This document shows, piece after piece, positions 46,801 to 61,500 of a stretch of DNA of 64,000 nt. The stretch comes from Myoxocephalus aenaeus. Lineage: Eukaryota > Chordata > Actinopteri > Perciformes > Cottidae. A model generated the notes under the pieces. It did not search any database, was not told the DNA's origin, and saw nothing but the letters and a program-made list of their open reading frames with translations. Each line of letters opens with the position of its first letter. Within the stretch, counting starts at the first letter, position 1. The translations under genes were made by a program, and so were the position numbers. Location: assembly GCA_038501785.1 (NCBI GenBank), contig JBAMJR010000097.1, forward strand, positions 1,023,501 through 1,087,500, in the 5' to 3' direction.

Positions 46801-49800
46801 CTGGAGAGGGAGAGAGAGAGGGGGAGAGAGAGGGAAAGGTCATTGCATCATGTTAACATTGTTCTCAAGGTGCCTGAACATCATGAAGGCTGAGCGTAAC
46901 ACGACTGTGGGGAGTCCTCTGGTGAATCTCTGAATTCTCTCAATGCGTTTGGGTCTTTGGTGTAAATTGAAACTTCACATGTACCTGCGACTGTAAATCC
47001 AGCATTCAGTTATTTACACCGAATGTAACTCAGTAGTCGGTTGGAGGTTGTATAAAGGGCACTCAGGCTGAACAATATAGCTTGAAATAACCGTAAGTCA
47101 AACTGGAACAATAACTGCGTTCTCAGCATCAGAGTGTGTACATACTGAACTGATTTAACTGTCTAGTGAACATTCCTTTTTTAACCATCCACTGATTCAT
47201 TCAGCTCGATCGGTTCACCAAATTCAATTTAATAGAATTTCTGTTCAAGAATTTAAATTTTTGGGATATTTTTCTCACAGATCAAAGTGTATAAGTTAAG
47301 CTTTTTATTATTATTAAATCATTTCTTTATGGTGTTAAGTTGATTACAACAGAACTACTTGACACTGTGCACATTCCCTGTTCACCCCCAAGCAGTGAAT
47401 GTCCAATCTAGTCAACAAAAACTAGGCCCGGCAGGCATATCAAGATTCAATATCCAAACTCTTGTCTTTTGGCCAACTTGTGTGGCAGCCATGAGATGAG
47501 AATGACCCATGTGAAGGTGTCATGAGATGAGAATGACCCATGTGAAGGTGCCATGAGATGAGAATGACCCATGTGAAGGTGTCATGAGATGAGAATGACC
47601 CATGTGAAGGTGCCATGAGATGAGAATGACCCATGTGAAGGTGCCATGAGATGAGAATGACCCATGTGAAGGTGCCATGAGATGAGAATGACCCATGTGA
47701 AGGTGTCATGAGACGAGAATGACCCATGTGAAGGTGTCATGAGATGAGAATGACCCATGTGAAGGTGCCATGAGATGAGAATGACCCATGTGAAGGTGCC
47801 ATGAGATGAGAATGACCCATGTGAAGGTGCCATGAGATGAGAATGACCCATGTGAAGGTGCCATGAGATGAGAATGACCCATGTGAAGGTGCCATGAGAT
47901 GAGAATGACCCATGTGAAGGTGCCATGAGATGAGAATGACCCATGTGAAGGTGTCATGAGATGAGAATGACCCATGTGAAGGTGCCATGAGATGAGAATG
48001 ACCCATGTGAAGGTGTCATGAGATGAGAATGACCCATGTGAAGGTGTCATGAGATGAGAATGACCCATGTGAAGGTGCCATGAGATGAGAATGACCCATG
48101 TGAAGGTGTCTGTTGTGTGTTCACTCACCCCCAGCAGGTTTCTGGGTATGTATCCCTCACGGTCGTTAAGCCGCGCCCACCACCACTCCGTCTCAGTGTC
48201 GTCACGCCGACGCAGCACGCTGAGGGCGTCCCCCTCGCTGAAGGACAGCTCGTCAGCTTGCTGGGCCGGGTAGTCCCAGAGGGTGTAGACCAAGCCTTTG
48301 TTCATCACACCCAACTTCTCTTGAACACCTGGGAGAGATGCAGAGAACTTCAATTCTGTTGCTTTCAGTGAAGGTTCACATGTCTCTTGTGGAGGGGTCC
48401 TGTCTCGTTTAGTCGACCCATCACGTGCCTGTTTGTATCTACGTACCGTAGAGAAACTGAGAGCACTGTGTGTAGCCCTCCTCCATTTCTTCACATTTGT
48501 CCGCCGCAGTTTCGACGTCGCTGATTGTTGTGGCGAAAATGGCGGCCCCCGACTCCACCAGCATCTTACAGAGGTGGACGCTGTTACATGAGGCCGCACA
48601 GTGCAGAGGAGTCCTGGGAGGGACAACAATAAAACAATTAATATATACATGACTTTAAACCGATTTACTGGACAAAGTTCAGTCATGACAGTGTAAAGAT
48701 GTTCAAGTGATGCTCTTGTATCAAAAATCTAACAGGCCAAACACTAGTAATGTCACCGTCAAACAGGCTGACATTGAATGGCCATGAGTTCAGACGAATG
48801 CATCGGTAATTAAATAAAGTAACTTCTGAATGCGGATCGGCAGTAGCTGCTAATCTCTTCCTTCAGTACAGCAAAGGCAGGCAGAAGAATTTAGAAATGC
48901 AATTATCTCCGCCATTGTTGCCTCTGAGCTGAGCTCCAGTCTCGCCGCCACAGAGCGTGTTCATTACCCAAACACCCTCTGGCCCTGCAGCAGCCACTGT
49001 TCTATTATTAGTCCGGCCTATTGAACGCAGGATTGAGTGGCTGGCTGAAAGCACTGACCATCCGTCACTGTCGGCTGCATTTACGTTGACTCCGAAGTCC
49101 AGCAGGAACTTAACAATGTGGTGGTGGCCGGCGCAGACGGCGTTATGAAGAGGAGTTATGCCCTCGTCGTTGGGCATGCTGGGGTTTTCCACCTTAAAGA
49201 CAGAGGTGATGAGAAAATATACAGAGAGATAGTATACAGAGAGAGCGATTGGCTATCACAGCAACAATGAAAGACATCAACCTTGAGAAACCCTTCCCTT
49301 AAACCCACTAAAGAAGTGTCAAGCACCCGGACCTCACTGCAAAACTGAGGATAACGCAGGCAGCACTTTCTTTGAACAGCTTGGAAGTCGTTCAGTCTTA
49401 CCGCCAAAAATTTCAAGTACATCTTAATTATCGAATGATAAATATTGCATAATGGTACTCCTTGGTGTAGTTTACGTTGAGCTAAACTCCTTGGTGTAGT
49501 TTACTATGAGATAAACTCCTTGGTATAGTTTACTATGAGATAAACTCCTTGGTGTAGTTTACTGTGAGATAAACTCCTTGGTATAGTTTACTGTGAGATA
49601 AACTCCTTGGTGTAGTTTACTGTGAGATAAACTCCTTGGTATAGTTTACTGTGAGATAAACTCCTTGGTGTAGTTTACTGTGAGATAAACTCCTTGGTAT
49701 AGTTTACTGTGAGATAAACTCCTTGGTATAGTTTACTATGAGATAAACTCCTTGGTATAGTTTACTGTGAGATAAACTCCTTGGTGTAGTTTACTGTGGG

Positions 49801-52800
49801 ATAAACTCCTTGGTGTAGTTTACTATGAGATAAACTCCTTGGTGTAGTTTACTATGAGATAAACTCCTTGGTGTAGTTTACTGTGAGATAAACTCCTTGG
49901 TGTAGTTTACTATGAGATAAACTCCTTGGTGTAGTTTACTATGAGATAAACTCCTTGGTATAGTTTACTATGAGATAAACTCCTTGGTGTAGTTTACTAT
50001 GAGATAAACTCCTTGGTGTAGTTTACTATGAGATAAACTCCTTGGTGTAGTTTACTGTGAGATAAACTCCTTGGTGTAGTTTACTGTGAGATAAACTCCT
50101 TGGTGTAGTTTACTATGAGATAAACTCCTTGGTATAGTTTACTGTGAGATAAACTCCTTGGTATAGTTTACTATGAGATAAACTCCTTGGTGTAGTTTAC
50201 TATGAGATAAACTCCTTGGTGTAGTTTACTATGAGATAAACTCCTTGGTATAGTTTACTATGAGATAAACTCCTTGGTGTAGTTTACTATGAGATAAACT
50301 CCTTGGTGTAGTTTACTATGAGATAAACTCCTTGGTATAGTAGTTTACTATGAGATAAACTCCTTGGTATAGTTTACTATGAGATAAACTCCTTGGTGTA
50401 GTTTACTATGAGATAAACTCCTTGGTGTAGTTTACTATGAGATAAACTCCTTGGTATAGTTTACTATGAGATAAACTCCTTGGTGTAGTTTACTATGAGA
50501 TAAACTCCTTGGTATAGTAGTTTACTATGAGATAAACTCCTTGGTGTAGTTTACTGTGAGATAAACTCCTTGGTATAGTTTACTATGAGATAAACTCCTT
50601 GGTGTAGTTTACTATGAGATAAACTCCTTGGTATAGTTTACTATGAGATAAACTCCTTGGTGTAGTTTACTATGAGATAAACTCCTTGGTATAGTAGTTT
50701 ACTATGAGATAAACTCCTTGGTGTAGTTTACTGTGAGATAAACTCCTTGGTATAGTTTACTATGAGATAAACTCCTTGGTGTAGTTTACTATGAGATAAA
50801 CTCCTTGGTATAGTTTACTATGAGATAAACTCCTTGGTGTAGTTTACTGTGAGATAAACTCCTTGGTGTAGTTTACTATGAGATAAACTCCTTGGTATAG
50901 TTTACTGTGAGATAAACTCCTTGGTATAGTTTACTATGAGATAAACTCCTTGGTATAGTTTACTATGAGATAAACTCCTTGGTGTAGTTTACTATGAGAT
51001 AAACTCCTTGGTGTAGTTTACTGTGAGATAAACTCCTTGGTATAGTTTACTATGAGATAAACTCCTTGGTGTAGTTTACTATGGGATAAACTCCTTGGTA
51101 TAGTTTACTATGAGATAAACTCCTTGGTGTAGTTTACTATGAGATAAACTCCTTGGTATAGTTTACTATGAGATAAACTCCTTGGTATAGTTTACTATGA
51201 GATAAACTCCTTGGTGTAGTTTACTATGAGATAAACTCCTTGGTGTAGTTTACTATGAGATAAACTCCTTGGTGTAGTTTACTATGAGATAAACTCCTTG
51301 GTGTAGTTTACTATGAGATAAACTCCTTGGTGTAGTTTACTATGGGATAAACTCCTTGGTATAGTTTACTATGGGATAAACTCCTTGGTGTAGTTTACTA
51401 TGGGATAAACTCCTTGGTGTAGTTTACTATGGGATAAACTCCTTGGTGTAGTTTACTATGAGATAAACTCCTTGGTGTAGTTTACTATGAGATAAACTCC
51501 TTGGTGTAGTTTACTATGAGATAAACTCCTTGGTGTAGTTTACTATGGGATAAACTCCTTGGTATAGTTTACTATGGGATAAACTCCTTGGTGTAGTTTA
51601 CTATGGGATAAACTCCTTGGTGTAGTTTACTATGGGATAAACTCCTTGGTGTAGTTTACTATGAGATAAACTCCTTGGTGTAGTTTACTATGAGATAAAC
51701 TCCTTGGTGTAGTTTACTATGGGATAAACTCCTTGGTGTAGTTTACTATGAGATAAACTCCTTGGTGTAGTTTACTATGAGATAAACTCCTTGGTGTAGT
51801 TTACTATGAGATAAACTCCTTGGTGTAGTTTACTATGAGATAAACTCCTTGGTATAGTTTACTATGAGATAAACTCCTTGGTATAGTTTACTATGAGATA
51901 AACTCCTTGGTATAATCCTGCTGTGGTTGATGAGAGACGTTACTTGGCAGAGTGAGAAAGCCAGCGCAGCAGCCTCCCCAAGGTCCTAGTGCCCTAAAGT
52001 TAAGTAGGCTATTGGATTGTAATTTGAAGAGGGAGAAAACATACAAACCAGAACGATTGCACATATGTAGCATTTTAGAGTTATAAATAACTTGTCCATG
52101 TGAGAAACAATAGTTTAATTTAATGACATCACCAAAATAAAAAAATCAATACAAAAAAGATTTTTGTGTGGCTTTAGCCCCCCTAAAACAGGCCTAACGA
52201 CGCCCCTGCTTACCGCCTCTGGGCTTGATGACGTCAAACTGAGCTGGAAGCATCTGCATGTTTCAGTATCAGCTCGAGTTTGCAGTCTCGGTGAGTCAGT
52301 AAGCACTTTTGTCCGCTCTCCAACTGAGAGATGGTTGCCTTTAAAGATGTCAGACTTTGTTCTTTGTTCTCAGGAGCTCTGTGCTGCTGTGATACAGAGT
52401 GTAAGTGTGTCCTCAATATTAACTTTCCCCCGCCTCACAACTGAGACCACCTCTCCCCTGACAGAGCCGCCGAGGATCAAAGCCATCTAATACGTGCGGT
52501 CATGAAGGTATTGGAAAGCCTCAACGTCTTCCAGCTATCTGTCGAGGAAAGTTGTGTGTGGGTGTGCAATAATCGTTGGCATGTACCGGTGTTCTTCGAT
52601 TGCATAAGGAAAGGTGTTTTTCCCCATTCAACACAAAAAATTCGCAGGAAGTATTAGAACCAAACTGTGTTCGATGATATTCAACTCTATTCGACGGACG
52701 GCCCCAAAATTTGAAGATTATATTGTGAGATTACCGCTGATATATTCTAGAAACACTCTGTGGCTCCAGAAGAGACCTCGGCATTGTACGGGCCTTTGGC

Positions 52801-55800
52801 TGTCGCCGACCGGCCCACCATATGTCAATAGGAAATTAGGAATAAAATAAGTGTACATAATGCACGGAATACAGCTGCATTGCTTTTATTTTTAAGGCGA
52901 CTATTGCTGTTTTTTTTTCTTCTCAATTTACATACGTTAATACGTTGGTTAATGTGTGCGAGCAGCGGCGTCACTGCACTGAGCTTTCGGGAGATGTGAG
53001 ATAGCTGTCAGCACTCAAAAATGAATCAATAGATTGATACAGAGTGTAGATTTTTAACAAAACACTTCTAAATATGTAGTTACTGAAGTTGAAGGTAAAG
53101 CCGTGTGCTTAGTTTGTGGGGAACAGATCGAAGTGTTTAAAGATTACAATTGAAATCGTCATTACGAGCCGAAACTCGCGGCGCAAAACACAAATTATAA
53201 TTTTTGGTTCAGAAGATGTTGTTTCTCTTTGGATCTACCTCCATATGTGAACAAACATTCTCCGTGATGAAGTTCAACAAATCCAGACAATCACTGACGA
53301 TCACCTGTCTGCTGTCCTTTGCATATCCACCTCAGCCATTCTGCAGAAGTTCACATCGACATACTGTGCAGCCCTATTTTGAATCACATGTCCGTACAGT
53401 AAGTGTCTCTATAGAATTTCTGGGGGGTGTTTTTGATCTGTTTTCTTGTAAAGCACTAGATGGATTTGGAACCACCACTCATGTGCGCTTGCAAAGCCCT
53501 TCGACTCGCTCTAATATTGAGCTGTGCAAATAAACGTGGCCTGGATTTGATTTCCAGCTCTGCATCCAGGAAACACGCAATCCAAAATAAATAAATAAAG
53601 AGAATGTATTAGAATACAAATACTGTGACAACACCGTAATCTTGTGTTACCTCATATATAATCCTCTGCACCAGATCAAACTCTCCCTCCAGCGACGCGT
53701 CCAGCAGCAGAGCCAGAGGGTTGAACTTCACTCTCAGACCGTGGCCTGTGCGTTCTGACGACGGCTTCTTCAGGTTGGTTCGCTTCACCTGCGGCACAGA
53801 GGGAGGGAAACGGAAACGTTTCAGAGCTTTCACAGGGAAGACGTATTTTGCTCAGGTTCGGTCAGTAACATATTATAAAGTACAACCAAACAGAGTAGTT
53901 TTATATGTGTTCCCCATCCCAGATACACCATGCCTACCTTAGGCAGTGAAGGGGGGGCAGGAGGTGAGGGAGAAGGGGAGGCGTGGCCGACGGAGGTCTG
54001 TGCAGGACTAGGTCCTCTCTTGTTGTTGTTGTTCTGGTCCTCTGGCCTCTCAGGTGTCGCCGCCGGCCCGGCTTGGGCCGGCGGCGACACAGTGACGGCG
54101 GTGTCTGCTTTTGCCGTCGTCTCTTTGGGGGTTTCTATAGCGACAGAAGGAGGGGACAAGCGGCGGGAGCTCGCGTTGACGTTTTGAACCTCGCCCTCCA
54201 CGGTTTCCACACTGGCGTGCTTGTCACTAGATTCTACATTTCCATTTGCTGAATGGATGTTGTCCATTTCCCCCAAAAGGCAGTCCGGCTGGTAGAAAGT
54301 ATTGCCTGAGAATTAAGAGGGAGACAGCTGATTTAAGCATCACCAAGCCCTTAAGATCAAAGGGAAATACTAGACAGACCAACTTATGCCACCTTAACTG
54401 TCGTCACATCAGTGTCTTACCTGAGCCTCCTTCCATGCTTCCTGCTAATGTGTTGAACCTGCACACCACAACAGAAACCAGCTTTAACCAAGCATCAGTG
54501 ACCTTCATTCATTCAATGTATTTATATTTATGGTACAGTACGCAGCAGGGGGTTCTAAAACCTTATGGGCCCAAGGACCCTTCACAGGGAAGGGAACATA
54601 TCAGATCCCTTATTGGCCCCAAGCTAACATGGGCTGGAGTAACGGACACAATACGCTTGTTTTATTGGTTCAATGACAACGTTTTTTAATGATAAAAACA
54701 CTATTTAATTAATTTAATTTCGTAGACTTCCTGACAGAGTGCCACGGAGCTTCTGTTGAGAGAGTAACTGTTATGCAGTGAGGAACAGACCTCTGGTACA
54801 GCAGTTTTTGGATGTTCGGCCCCTGAGGGCCCTCGGGCTCTGTGATTGAGCTCCGCTTCTTCAAGGGTCGTGGAGCGTTGCTGAGGCGACGGCGGAGAAC
54901 CTCCAGGTCAGCATCACTCTGGTAGCGCAGCTGGGAGTGGGCTGTGGAAAGGGATTCGGTATTCTGTAAAAACTGCACTTCTTCTTCTATTATTTGTTTA
55001 TTGAAATGTTGTTATCAATTGATCAGATCCCAAACCTTTCACAGTTGGGCACAGAGGAGTTTTTTCTCCAATGAAGTACACAAAAGGGAAGTGTCTAAGG
55101 AAATGATCACAAGGGCAAGGAGCCCTTTAACTGACAAGAAAATAATGTTGCGTCACAGAGCGGATCACATTATTATTAGACATATGTCACTGTGGCGGCG
55201 GGGCGGGGTTGCACTCAGCTGCAGAGGGAAGTGAGCGAGGGTGTGGTTCAAGGGAACAGGTGCCGTGATGAGGTAATCAGCCGCAGCTGGGGGCAATTGT
55301 GTGTGTGTGTGTGTCTCCCGTTAAAACAGGAGTAGCGTCTGATGAACGGGAGGAGAGCGGTGAGCCGAGGCGACGCAGCCGAAACCCCAGACAGCTGATC
55401 AGAGACGAGCAGGCGGGTGCGCTCAGGGGCGAGGCCGAGAGCGCGCACGAGACGGCTGATCAGAGACAATAAAGCATCTTTACTAACCGCTAATCCGCAG
55501 TGCGTTGCCTTTGTGCCGCCCGAAACTCACGGGGTTAACGCAGAGTCTTTACAGTTTAACTCAAGTTAAACTACAAAATCTAAGAAATCAGACGGAAACA
55601 AGATTCTGGCAGCACACAGAGTTTGATTTATTTTCTGGCACCTACCAACTGGGGTGAGCTTAGTGGGACTGAGGGGTCGAGGGATGTTGTCCACAGTGGG
55701 TGGTGGGAGGATTTGCCCATCGCTGCTCTCGCCTCCTCCTCGCCCTCCTTCTTTATCCGTAACATCCTCTCCTCCTGCTCGCCCTCCTCCTCCCCCCTGG

Positions 55801-58501
55801 AGAAAGGGGACAGGGGACGGAGAGGTGGAGGAGGTTGGGAGGATGGGTTTACCATAGACTACGGAGGGAAAGAAAATGGGACAGAGCTCGGTTGGATTAT
55901 TTATTGTGGACATTGTTTCACCGTAAAAACCTTTATATGTGGCACAATCTCCAAGAACACATCTTAATCTTAATCTGCTGTTAAATGACCTGCTTTGACA
56001 GTAGTCCTGTTGCTGAGAGAGCCATAGTTTTTGGCCTGAGGCTGCTGGAGGTACATGCTGTAGATGGAGCTGCTGTTCATAGTGGCGGGGCCCTTCCTGG
56101 GGGACTGGGGTCTGGAGGGGTGGTCCGGGACGTAGGGACGGACAGCCACTGCTGGAGGGGGATCTGTTCGCTCTGTTTGCGAGGACAAGGAAGATGGCTG
56201 GGAGGTGGAGCCTAAAGGGAGAGGCAGAAATATACTATGAATTCCCAGACACAACACCGATATCTCCATTTCTAGAAATGACTGCTTGAATAAAACCAAA
56301 CCAAGAACGCTCGTGACATCAATTAACCCTTTTTATGCATAACTAGGGCCATTTTGTGGCTTTTTTACTTTTTTTTTTAAATATCATTTGTCATTTAAAG
56401 GGTTAACACTGAAAATTAATGAATATTTGGAAAGGGGATATTTTTCTCCTCCAGTCTGACAATGCGTCAAAAATCAAGGTTGTTGCTAATCCTTGACATA
56501 TTCCAAACTGATATTTTCTTTAATCAGAATCATGTATACTCTCTTTAAGAACCAGGATATCGGGGTCAGTCTGGGATACAATAATTCTCAGGTGATCTTA
56601 ATTAATTACACAGACTTTGAGAAATCGACTGAGGATCATAACAATGTCGTGAACTTGCCTCAAGCAAGTGTTATTGTGGATCCCTGAAGCGTAGTTTAGT
56701 GTAATCTAAAAGTTTTTTTAGGACATGGCTGAATATTTAGCTGATTCGACAACGTCCTAATCCTCCCACGAGATTTTAGAGTAAGACTTTTCCTTGGCCG
56801 AGACTTGGTGAAACACAATATCAAACAGAACAACAATGTTGTATTTCTCTATCGGGTGCTTCTTATAATGTTGTGGTTGCGGAACAGCCGAAGGATTACA
56901 TTGTAGCCCGTTTAATGGCTGCCGGCTGCAATGTTCCAGCTCAAGATGGACCTGAATTAATCTGAACTGTTGTCCACATTAGTCACTTAGACTAGAAGAA
57001 ACATGGGAAAAAATAGGTTCAGATTGAACATTTGTCCCTTTAAGTAACTCTTTAAATTACCTTGCATTGAACTTGGAGGGATGGAGATCCGCTGCTGTAT
57101 TTGCTGTAAAGCAGACGATGATGATGGTGAGGTGGCATTTGCAGCATTGGATCGGGGCCAGCCCAGTGTACCAGGGGCAGAACGGGGAAGAGAGCTGGTG
57201 GCACAGTGGTGCCCTGCCACCTGGTGGGTGGCACTGGGGTACGTACCATAACCAGAGGGAAGCTGGCGAGAGGGCGGGACATTGCAATGAAGAGAGAGAG
57301 AGCGAAAAGGAAATGACTATTTCCATGATAACTTTCCCCACTATCTCCCCATGTCTTGTGTAGAAACAGTACAGTACCTGTTCTGGACTGTTGGTCCTCC
57401 AATCCGACACATTCTTACTGATGCTCGGCCACGACGCTTCATTAGCTGAACAGACAGAGAGAGTGTGTTGAGAACGGTTCAAACGGGAGGCGATTTAGGA
57501 GGGGAAGAGGTAAAGATAGACACATACAAATATACAAGTACAACAAATGACTAAAATCAAACCATATTATTATCCAAACGTATTGTTCAAGAAACACATG
57601 AACATGACCGTCGGGCTTCAATACCTAGTATCACATAACAATTAGTAAATAGCTTAACAACTACTCTACATGTCTACATTGGTGATTACAGTGTATTCTC
57701 CACTGCAAACATGTGTTTAGTATCCTGTAAGTAGCACAGAACGGGGACTGAAGCATCTGATCATGTGCCTGGTTAAATTTATGGGGAGTGTGTAGTTGTT
57801 GTCATGACTGTATCTGATAATAAAACAATACAAACAAACATTCATAGTAACTGTCATGACATTGACTCTTGGGTGCTGTTCTGATATTATATTTTGGTTA
57901 GAAAGCTGCTACCCTGAAGCTTTGACACATGGCTGACTGCTAAAACGCTGAGCTCTTAGAAAAATAAGCTTGCTAGTGATGGAAGACAGCGGTTTAAGCG
58001 GCTCTTTCTCCACAGGCGGGGTGTTGCATGATTAAGTGGCACCGTTCAATACAGCACTAAGGTCACAGTACAGGTCGATCACTAAATCTTGATCCACTGT
58101 TGCTTTTTAACTCGTGACAATCCTGGAAGTCAGGGGTCGAGATTAATGCTTCACAGTTTCACTGCAGTTTAACCTCACCTTACCTCCATATAAACTGAAG
58201 ACTAGCTGAGAGGAAATGGCCTTGTGAATCATATCACGAAGATTTTTAGCTCTGATGAAGAAGAACAAACTATATGGACGTATATAGCTAGCAGGCTTTT
58301 TAAGACTGATACTGATACCAATATTGTCCTGAAGCTTTTGGCTGCCTACGTGTCTACATTAATATTTACAAAGCCTTTGTGTGAGCATGCTGAGAAAAAA
58401 AAAGTCTTCACCCGTGCTGTACTTTGGCCCGGCGCCGCTTTGAGCTCAACGTTAATGCCAGCATGCTAACATGGTCCACTGAATGGATCCAGATGGATCC
58501 A

Positions 58502-58557
<56 letters not shown>

Positions 58558-61500
58558 AACCAAGTGGACAGACAAACATTGCCGTCTTCAGAGCCACGTT
58601 GCCAGACTGGCTAAAAAGTAACTGGGAAAAAGTTAATTGAGTGAAATATTGGACACGCGTCTCAGATATTGTCAAAGTATCACTTTAATCTGTTACCTAA
58701 CCATTTGGCTTAGCTGTCGGTGGTACAGCCGCGTCACAGTTGTGGCACATACCAGACTAATACTGATTAACTAGAGACCCTGGATGTCCTGCAGTCAGGA
58801 AGCCGTTCACTGCCGCTGTAAACTGTTGACCTCAGGATGAGAAACGTTCACGACAGGAAACAAACAGCCAGCTCTGTGTGAGGTGGAAACTTGGCCATCT
58901 GCCCGATTGCCGGATTATAAGCAGTCATGCAGTGTCTTAGAGGAAAGGCGGTGCCATCTACAGCACTGCCCCCATCACAGTACGCCCTGAGGCCACAGAC
59001 AAAAGGACTACGGTTGTGCTTAAAGGTTTTTAGATCACTGCTCACACCTCTTCTTTAGGGAACATGGAATGTGAGTTTTTGAAGACCAACCTCTGTATTC
59101 TTGAACTGAGGTAAGGTAATAATTATGGGCAATATGAAATACAAGTTAGTCAACATAACACACACTCAATAGTGGGACTCTGCCAGTGCTACTGCCAGCA
59201 GCTGGTTAGCTTAGCTTAGAATAGTTTAACATGAGGACTGGTAGGAGGGGCAAAGAGATAGCCTGGCTCTCTGGTGATGATATGAAGCAAAATGCTCCTT
59301 TCAGCGTACTAATCAACAAGATAAGACTTCAGGAAGTCACTGATTGCAATTCAGGTCATTGGAATACAAAACTATTTCTCTCAATCATGCAGATTTTCAA
59401 TGAAATGATTCCCTTCTAATGCTCATAGTGATTCGACTGTAGAATATGCTTACACTAAAGTAGCATTCATACAGTACAATAGGTATTCAGCGCCAACATT
59501 AATCTGTCTGATGAAAGCAACAACAGCTACTTTGACCCCCCCCCTGACCACTCACCCACCCACACACACACCCACACACACACACAAAGCTACAAGCGTA
59601 CCTCAGACTTCCTTTCATTTATCTGTTGCGTCATTTGTTTGACTGTTGACAGGATTTACAACTGTGTGCTTTTCACATTACATAAATTGGTACAAAAAAT
59701 TGAGCTGTGGTATTTGTTCTGGCATTCAAGAGCACAATGGGATTTATATCAGTGCTGGTTCAAGACACTTATACACCCAGTAGTTAATTTTAAGTGAGTA
59801 GAAATACTTTGCTGGGTGTACTGATGTAGTACTAGAAGCATGAGGGTCTGACGGGCATACTGCAGAATGAGAGAGTACAACATGGTCAGTGTTAATGAGG
59901 CAAGGCAATGTTATGTTGAGAAAGGGGATTCTAGCTATTGGAAATGGATGTTGACATTAATAAGTTGAGTTTGCGTATTTATTAACCAGACTAAATAATT
60001 GGCCATGTCAGAGGAATGGTCCCACATTTTGGGTAATACACTTATTTGCATGCCGAGCGTAGGAGGGAGAGAAGATTGACATTAGCTTAGCGTAAACGGT
60101 GGAAACAAGGGGAACCAGCTACAAGTCCCCTTCTCACACCCGGCAGGAGGACTAGAAGAAACAATTCAAGGCGTCTCAGTCCAGACTGCAGTTTTCCGTT
60201 GGTTTATTTTCTTATGCTGGGCGTCCTAACCCTGAGCAGCTGCTGGCTATCAGATGTCATGTGACTCATGTCGGTGTCCTTATTATACACATGACCCTTA
60301 CATTCGGAGGTCGTTTCTCTGTGGCTCATTCAATTACGTTCTCCTAACCATCTGTTCGGGTTAGTTAGACAAAAACACTCCGCTGAGTTCTTGGTTTGAA
60401 TGCACCTTTTGATTTTTCAGCCCAGGACTCAAACTAAGAACATCTCTGCTTTAGGATTAAGGCTCAATAAAGTGAATGTAGAACAGAGCCACTACACCTT
60501 AGAGTGCAGATAAAGGGATGAGGAAGCAGGTGATGGAGCTAGTGGTAGTGGGAAGGGGTACGTTTCTCTAGCGCCTTCTAGGGACTCACTGTTGTTACCG
60601 CCGCCCCCCTGAGGGGACCGAGGACCCTCCCACGTCTCAGTGGGCTCTGATAGGACGATGTCTAAATCGGTCTCTTTCCATTGGCCGGGAGGCTTCTTGC
60701 TGCTACTCCTGTCCTCTTCTGCACGGCCACGCCCAACCACGACAGACAGTAACAAGACCAAACCACGACAGTAACAGCCACCAACACGAACACCGTCACC
60801 GTCGCGATGATGTCACAAAACAGCAAAGCACCCCCACAAAATCGACACGTGACGAAAACAATGATCACGACATCCAACACAATACGAAGACATCACATTT
60901 AAGATAACAACGACAACAACAACAGATAAGGGAAGAGAAGAAAAAGGAGGCAACACACGGAACAAGGAAACAGACAGAAAGTTAGAGCCCAGACAGAAAT
61001 AAGAGATTTATGAAACTCTGAAGTAAAAGGCGGCAAACAAATGATACAAAGTCGAGTGCTGCGCCGTGACAACCTGAAACAAAAGGAAAACGTAACTCTA
61101 CCAACCTGAGAGGGAGCGGATGTGGCCAAGCGGCGTGGGTTTGGGCGGTGGGTCAGCTGGCAGGGTGTAGCCCGCCTCCTTTCTCCCCTCCGCTGGAACC
61201 TGGATGTAGGGGCAGACGGCCGCCACTCGCCCCGAAACTCCAGCGCCTGGGTGGGACGAGGTCTGCGGCGAGGACGGGCCCACTCCGTTCATGCGGCTCA
61301 ACTGAACGCGTGCAAAGACAGACGGACAGAATTTGTATCTACGGGAACTAAGCGTCAAGAGAAACGAAACACAAGCGAGGCGAGAAAGACTTATTAGGAG
61401 AGTTGTGTACCTCTGCTCTCTTCTTATGCAGTCGCTCCCTCAGGTCTCCGATGCGTTGGTCCATCACCGTCACCTGGGCGTTCCTCTTGTTCAGCAGCTC

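Noticed and set aside
47440..48686. Long open frames of up to 326 codons on the minus strand
   Set aside because: They are the SH3 exon plus intron and the 31-bp minisatellite. The repeat has no stop in most phases, so length is not evidence of coding.
47490..51915. CRISPR-like arrays
   Set aside because: The repeats are head to tail without unique spacers and lie in introns of a vertebrate gene. They are minisatellites.
52178..52208. A further hAT element ending GACGCCCCTG
   Set aside because: One terminus resembles a hAT end, but no partner terminus or target duplication was found, so it is mentioned only under the intron entry.
53204..53533. A cellular ZBED or GTF2IRD2-like gene
   Set aside because: A stop interrupts the finger, the core is absent and the dimerisation domain is frameshifted. 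It is transposon debris.
55566..55967. Overlapping open frames of 75-115 codons on both strands
   Set aside because: They are shadows of the proline-rich ppp1r13b exon at 55646-55858.
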